Of a stretch of DNA of 33,689 bases, positions 28,597-33,689 are shown piece by piece. Position numbers and translations under genes: made by a program. Origin of the DNA: Chara braunii (lineage: Eukaryota > Streptophyta > Charophyceae > Charales > Characeae); contig BFEA01000336.1 of the NCBI GenBank assembly GCA_003427395.1, positions 2,658 to 36,346 on the forward strand, written 5' to 3'. How positions within the stretch are numbered: the first letter of the stretch is position 1; each line of letters begins with the position of its first letter. The notes under the pieces were generated by a model that was given only the letters and a program-made list of their open reading frames with translations, was not told where the DNA came from and made no database searches.

Positions 28597-29253
28597 GTGC
28601 AAATACCGTCTAAGTATGACGACAAAGAAGGCGTTGAATCTTGGATCAACTCCATAAGGGCATACAAGGTTCTGGGGACTCAACCAGAAACCCAGTCCGT
28701 GATCATGGGAATGAATGTCAAGCCTGTTGTACGGGTCTTCCTAGAAGTCCAAGTTACGCGAGTTGGGGTTCCAAAGATAGAACGGACAAGGTGGCTTAAG
28801 ACCACCCCGGTTGCCTCCCTCGAAGAACTTCTTATCACACAGCATATGGATCCACACGCTGCAGCAAGGGCAAGGAACCAACTTGACAAAATCAAACGCA
28901 ACAAGTGGTCGAGCTCCATGAAAAGCCTTCAAACTTACCTCAGCAAGATGTTTGCCACCCCAGGATTAGAAATGACTAATCAATCTTGCTTGGACGTAGT
29001 GAAAGGCGCGGTTCCTACTAACTTTACCAATCGCCTAGGCAGGGACTCCATTGGGTACACTGACTGGTTCGCTTTAATGAAGGACATAGTTAGTCTCGAG
29101 GCTATAGACCTCGTTTCCACAACAGGCAACAAAAAGCCCATGGGCGGCAGGCGGTTCAGATGCAGCAGCCGCTTTGCTGTGCATGAGCTGAAGAGGAGGC
29201 CTGTGCAGATGACCCCACTGTTGGTGACGACCAAGAACATGACGCTGATATAG
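28444..29253 (+). pseudogene. gag: Gag capsid-like domain, second copy
   Basis: Identical in translation to 13378-14187, with true capsid sequence from about 28571 (YDDKEGVESWINSIR) and a premature TAG at 29251-29253. Confidence 0.7.
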
Positions 29254-29271
29254 CCTGTTCCTCGTCAGCCC

Positions 29272-29556
29272 ATGAGTCTAACGCAAATCATGAAGAAGAA
29301 AAATTCACTGCCTAAAAAGACTGCCCATCCTAAGGGACTGACTCGAAATTCAAGGAAGAACTATGTCCAACTTCCCAAGGGAGTCAAAATCCCAGCAAAA
29401 CCAGAGGACGCGGCCACTAAACCATGGGTTGACCTCCGGATCACTGAAAATGATTGGAGGGTCAGACTCAAGAAGGGGGTATGCCTGCATTGCCAGAAAC
29501 CAAACCATAAAGTACAAGAATGTTATAGGTTGCAGGGAAACCAGAACCGGGCGTAA
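29272..29556 (+). pseudogene. gag: Gag nucleocapsid, second copy
   Basis: Carries the same CCHC knuckle CLHCQKPNHKVQEC and the same stop as 14206-14490. Confidence 0.8.
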
Positions 29557-29558
29557 AG

Positions 29559-29993
29559 TTGACTTCAGCATCCTCTACGGCAAGGGAGACTGAATCTGAT
29601 GCAAATCAGCTGTCCTCTCTTGAAGCCCAATCATCTGCTGATACCAAGGCTGAAGTGTGCCATGCTTTGTATGTCGAGCCTTGGGAGGAGTTTGAGACGG
29701 TTGAGTTCCACTACCACTTGGAGCATTGGGTTGAGATGAAACATCAGCGTGCCCAAGGGACAACGAAGTTGATCTTCTTCAAACTTCTCATAAACCACCG
29801 CTATCTCCGTGTCTTGATTGATTGGGGTGCGACTGCTAACTTTATGTCACCACACGGGATACGCAAAGTGGGCTTGGGAATGAAGCAAGTGGCTTTGCAG
29901 AACCCTTGTCGGACCCAAATAGGCAACAAAGAAGTTGTCTCCTCTACACATGCAATCAAAGGTGTGCGCACCTTTGAACTTCTATGTCCTTGA
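29559..29993 (+). pseudogene. pol: Protease region, second copy
   Basis: Same altered active site (LIDWGA) as 14493-14927, with the same frame change at the end. Confidence 0.75.
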
Positions 29994-30498
29994 CAAGTGT
30001 CCCTTCGATGTTGTCCTTGGCTTGGGCTGGCTGCAGTCCCAATGTGAATGGACCAAGTGGAAGGAGTCACTTTTCATGGTCAAAGAAAGGGAATGAGCTT
30101 CTCGTCCTCTTGGATGAGAAGCACGAGTCCCCAGTGACTTTTCTGAATGTCGTGCAGTTCTGCAAGAAATGGCGCAAGCACAAGGAGGATGGACAATTGT
30201 ATGTTGCCTTTGTTCGCCCTACTCATGTGCCATCTACTTTTCCGGCTAGTACCAATACTACTTCATCTAGTGATTCTACTTTTAGCCCTTCTACTTCTTT
30301 ACCTACCCCTAATCTAAATAATTCTATTTCGGATTCGGTTGCATCCATTCGCAACCTGCGACCTGATCTAGGCGATCCCTTTGCTGACCCTTCATCCCCA
30401 CAGGTCCCAACAAACATCCAAAACCTACTTGATCGGTTCCTCGAAGTTCTGGGCGAGCTCATGGAGTTCCCACGTGATCGGTCTCACACACCATCAAG
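29984..30498 (+). pseudogene. pol: Protease-RT linker, second copy
   Basis: Equivalent to 14918-15432, including the Ser/Thr-rich stretch and DGQLYVAFVRPT. Confidence 0.65.
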
Positions 30499-31077
30499 TT
30501 GGTCGAAGGTGTTGTTTCTCCAAAGGGCTGCGTATACCGAATGGGATGCGGCGAGTTGGAGGAACTTCGGCGGCAGATTGATGAAATGATTGACAAGGGT
30601 TGGATCAAGCCTAGTGAGTCTGAATTTGGTGCCCCTGTTTTGTTTGTTCCGAAGAAAGAAGGCAAGCTCCGTATGTGTATTGACTATCGCGGTCTAAACC
30701 GCATCACAAGAAAGAACGTCTATCCATTGCCTCGCATAGATGACTTGCTTGATGTTGTAGGTGGGTGCAAGGTCTTCTCCAAGATCGACCTCAAGTCTGG
30801 CTATCACCAAATTGAAGTCGATCCTGCGGACCAGCACAAAACTGAATTCAAAACACGTGATGCACTTTACGAGTTTACCGTAATGCCCTTCGGTCCCACG
30901 AACGCACCGGCCACCTTTCAAAGCCTCATGGACAAGGTCCTCCGTGAACAGATTGGTCAGTTCGTGGTAGTATACCTTGATGATATACTGATCTTCAACA
31001 ACTTCATGGAGGACCACAAAAACACCTTGAGGAAGTGTTCACCATCCTCAAGAAGATGCAACTCCATCTCAACTTAG
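30499..31077 (+). pseudogene. pol: Reverse transcriptase, second copy
   Basis: Same RT as 15433-16011, with YLDD at 30973-30984 and the same terminal frameshift. Confidence 0.92.
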
Positions 31078-31631
31078 AAAAATTTGAGTTTGGGAGGGAT
31101 AGAGTCATCTATCTTGGGCATTGGTTGTCTGTTGCAGGCCTAAAGCCTGAGGCAGCCAAGATTGAGGTCATACACAATTGGCCTTAGCCCGCGAACATCC
31201 GTGAACTGCGCTCTTTCCTTAGTCTCGCGTCATACTACCGGAAGTTTGTGCCGCGCTTCTCTATTGTTGCTCGTCCATTGTCCCGGTTAACGAGTAAGAG
31301 CGTCCCCTAAGCTTGGGATACCGCATGCAGGGACGCCTTTCAAGCTTTAAAAGAAGCTTTGGTAAGTTACCCTGTACTCCGCATTGCAGATTCCAAACTG
31401 ACATTCGTAGTTACTACAGATGCAAGCCAGTATGGAATTGGCGCAGTGCTGCAGCAAGATGACGATGATGGCTTGCGGCCACTCGAATTCTACAGCAAAA
31501 GCATGCCCAACGAAAAGGTAACCACTTCTACCTACATGCGCGAGCTCTATGCTTTGCGTATGGCCTTGGACCATTGGAAGCACTATCGTTTGGGACGCCA
31601 CTGCAAAGTGTTCTCAGATATGAGACTCTGA
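31026..31631 (+). pseudogene. pol: RT thumb and RNase H, second copy
   Basis: Equivalent to 15960-16565. It shares both in-frame stops (31185-31187 and 31308-31310) and the frameshift near 31616. TDASQYGIG is intact. Confidence 0.85.
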
Positions 31632-31946
31632 AGTGGATCAAAGAGCAAACTACGTTGTCCCCTACCTTACTTAGCTGGTTCCATGAAATTGACATTTTCG
31701 ACTTTGAATTAAGGCACAAAAAGGGTTGTTATAATCGAGTTGTTGATGCATTGTCTCGCGCCCTGAGTACATGACTTGCCTTGTGAATTCCTACGACTTC
31801 CGGAAGAAACTGAAGGAGGAGATCATAGAGCACACTGCCAAGGATCCGGACCTTAGTCCCATCCTTGAGCAGCTGCGGGCTGACCCCAGCAGTCAGCCTG
31901 ATTTTCACGAGGACTGATTTTTCGTCGCTACGACAATTACGACCGT
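31622..31946 (+). pseudogene. pol: RNase H end and linker, second copy
   Basis: Equivalent to 16556-16880, with VVDALSR ending RNase H near 31760. Confidence 0.7.
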
Positions 31947-32363
31947 TTGTGTGTGCCCAACAATGAGCCTCTCCGCAGGCACTTTCTGGACTTGGCTCAT
32001 GGATGGAGTGGACACTTCGGCATGGCAATGACTTACGGAAACTTATTGAGACAGTTTGATTGGCCTGACATGAAGGGATGTGCTGAAAAGTTTGTGGCTG
32101 AATGTCAAATCTGTCAACGAATCAAACCATGTAGGCAAAAGCCCATGGGGGTATTAACACCCCTTCCCATTCCCGATGGTCCCGGGGAGTCCGTCTCTAT
32201 CGACTTCACCGACATGGGAAAGGTAAGTAAGAACGGCTATTCACAAGTCATGGTGAGTGTTGACCGCTTCTCTAAATTGCCTGATTTGATTCCTTTGTCG
32301 TCTCATGCTCCAACTGAATTGGTGATCCATGAGTTCGGAACCCCGTTCCGAAAACTCTCGTGA
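31947..32363 (+). pseudogene. pol: Integrase N-half, second copy
   Basis: Same HHCC region and first catalytic Asp as 16881-17297, and the same break at the ttcggaac hairpin (32334-32352). Confidence 0.85.
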
Positions 32364-32635
32364 GTGATCGGGACCATCGCTTCATCAGTACAGAATGGAA
32401 AGACTTCACGGCCCAACTCCCTGGCCTCAGGCTATGCATGACATCTGGCCGATACCCCGAAGCCAACGGTTTGGCTGAGGAAATCAACCAGACGGTGTTC
32501 CAACTTCTCCGCGCTTTAATCATTCCGGATCAGGAAACATGGGATGCAGAGCTGTATTCCGTCAAGGGGTTCTACAACAACTCCATCTATTCTACCACCG
32601 GTATGACACCAAACAGGCTGCATTACGGTTCGTAA
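32360..32635 (+). pseudogene. pol: Integrase core, second part, second copy
   Basis: Equivalent to 17294-17569 (SDRDHRF, PEANGLAEE). 32636-32805 is the same eroded integrase stretch as 17570-17739. Confidence 0.85.
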
Positions 32636-32805
32636 TCCGCTCTCCTACCTATTCCCTGAGCAACCAACTGGTTTAACGCTCGACAGGCCTGGCTTCAGGG
32701 CCAAGTACGATCGCTTGCTCAAAGTTGCCATTGCAACAATGACCACACGACAACACGCCATGATCCACTCATGCAAACAAGAAGCGTTGTCCTTCAGATA
32801 TTGAA

Positions 32806-33204
32806 GTGGGAAGTTATGTCTGGGTCAAGATGTCCGAATTTTCAGAAGAAGAGGGAGTTTCACGCGAACTTCTCCCACTCTATTATGGTCCGTGGGAAGT
32901 TCTGGATGTGATTGGCGAAGATAGCTTTGGCCCTTCATACGTAGTTGCTGTGCCACCTCATTTGCGCACATATCCCGTTTTTCATGCATCAAAACTGTAT
33001 CTACACCGTGATGCTAAATCGTTCGATTACCGTGAAGACATGATTCCTTGTGCAATCAATGGCGGACATGAGATAGACAGGATTAAACAGCACGTACGGA
33101 AGGGATGAAACAGACAGTACCAGACCCATTTCATGTATCACCCGTTGGATGATCTATACTGGATTTCCAAGCAGGAACTGTTGTTAAAACCTACGAGTTG
33201 TTAA
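32806..33204 (+). pseudogene. pol: Integrase C-terminal module and chromodomain, second copy
   Basis: Equivalent to 17740-18138, with the same TGA (33106-33108) inside the chromodomain. Confidence 0.85.
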
Positions 33205-33359
33205 AGCCTACGAGCGATAAATCGCCTCTAACGATGCACCTAAAATCTATGCCAAGCTCATTGCGACAGAGTATTCTCGAAATCTCTTTGCCTTGTTTGC
33301 CTACGATGTGTTTGTCGGGGACTCAGAATGAGTAACTCGCTCGAAGGGACCTTGCTCTC

Positions 33360-33372
33360 GAGGGGGGAGTGG
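33360..33372 (+). promoter_or_regulatory. Polypurine tract, second copy
   Basis: gaggggggagtgg directly before TGTGATGACC, as at 18294-18306. Confidence 0.85.
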
Positions 33373-33592
33373 TGTGATGACCCGACCAAACATGGCCTGA
33401 AACACATATCTGATTTTTGAGTTTTGCTCGCTGAAACGTGTATATGGTTTTCTCAATCTTTTGATTTCCTGATTTCTCAATATGTTCTTGAATGGGATTT
33501 AATTTTCTGATTAAAACACTCTTTATAAGTCCGCGCTGGTGGCAGGGGGTTGTGGTTGCGATGGTGGGGGATAATGCGCTCTGCGGCCATGG
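33373..33592 (+). repeat. Start of 3' LTR, second copy
   Basis: Same as 18307-18526, including the point near 33429 where similarity to the 5' LTR stops. The second copy therefore also carries the sequence that splits the LTR. Confidence 0.65.
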
Positions 33593-33689
33593 GGCTACCT
33601 TCTTAACCCGAAAAAAACGTACGTACGTTCTATTCGAATTACCTTTGGAAATCGGGTTTTCAGAAATCGCTTGTTTTTTCCCGAATAGA
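33593..33689. mobile_element. Left end of the MITE-like element, cut by the window end
   Basis: ggctaccttcttaacccg plus the cgtacgtacg stretch, equivalent to 18527-18623. The sequence stops at cccgaataga, the contig end seen before N 18624. Confidence 0.6.

Larger units (their letters stand above)
26671..33689 (+). repeat. Second copy of element C interior (offset 15,066)
   Basis: Matches 11605-18623. The first ~40 bases after the adapter differ at several positions (for example ggcaagacatttcgagaagg against ggcgagacatttcgtggaga). After about 26712 I see no difference, and every frameshift and stop is shared. The block stops at the base equivalent to 18623, just before the N in the first copy. 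This points to one locus assembled twice, or to a very young copy, more than to an independent old insertion. Confidence 0.95.

Overview
The window is eukaryotic, non-genic repeat DNA. Nearly everything identifiable is decayed Ty3/gypsy LTR retrotransposon, and no clear host gene is visible. Chromodomain-type gypsy elements (chromoviruses), LTRs starting TGTGATGACC with a primer site matching plant-type initiator tRNA-Met, low gene content and Nextera mate-pair debris suggest a draft plant or streptophyte-alga assembly. A charophyte such as Chara is my best guess, from family resemblance only.

Layout. (1) 1-7315: element A, a chromovirus on the + strand. It has a leader, Gag (667-2705, one in-frame stop and one frame change) and a long Pol (2726-6388) with protease, RT, RNase H, integrase and chromodomain, broken by two close stops. 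Its 5' LTR lies outside the window, and its 3' noncoding tail has unclear LTR borders. (2) 7316-7941: a minus-strand relic of an A-like gag/pol junction with an internal duplication. (3) 7942-10149 and 21870-about 24960: element B, an older and very eroded gypsy element with an RT of YIDD type. (4) 10150-21869: element C, a second chromovirus inserted into B's protease region. A 4-5 bp repeat (taga/ataga) sits at both ends. C has a 5' LTR, PBS, a 1.5 kb leader, Gag and Pol in many broken frames, a PPT and a 3' LTR. The 3' LTR is itself split by about 2.3 kb holding a MITE-like element with terminal inverted repeats, other sequence, a 691-N gap and a poly-A run. (5) 24960-26640: unclassified DNA with an antisense open frame, a 63-bp-arm foldback, microsatellites and a purine/G-rich array. 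(6) 26641-26670: a Nextera (Tn5 mosaic-end) mate-pair junction adapter. (7) 26671-33689: a copy of 11605-18623 at a constant offset of 15,066, identical by eye after the first ~40 bases and stopping at the very base where the first copy meets a single N.

How the parts work together. A and C each encode the usual retrotransposition set (Gag shell, protease, RT/RNase H, integrase with a chromodomain), but every set carries stops or frameshifts, so none looks autonomous. The nesting order is B oldest, then C into B, then the split of C's 3' LTR.

The strongest result is technical: the right-hand 7 kb was joined through a sequencing adapter, and it is probably a second assembly of the C locus or of a near-identical sister, not a proven tandem duplication. 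I found no convincing new biological system. The best biological leads are the MITE-like element with CGTACGTACG/TTCGAA palindromes, the foldback at 25718-25854, the telomere-like hairpin beside C's PBS and the antisense frame at 24976-25203.
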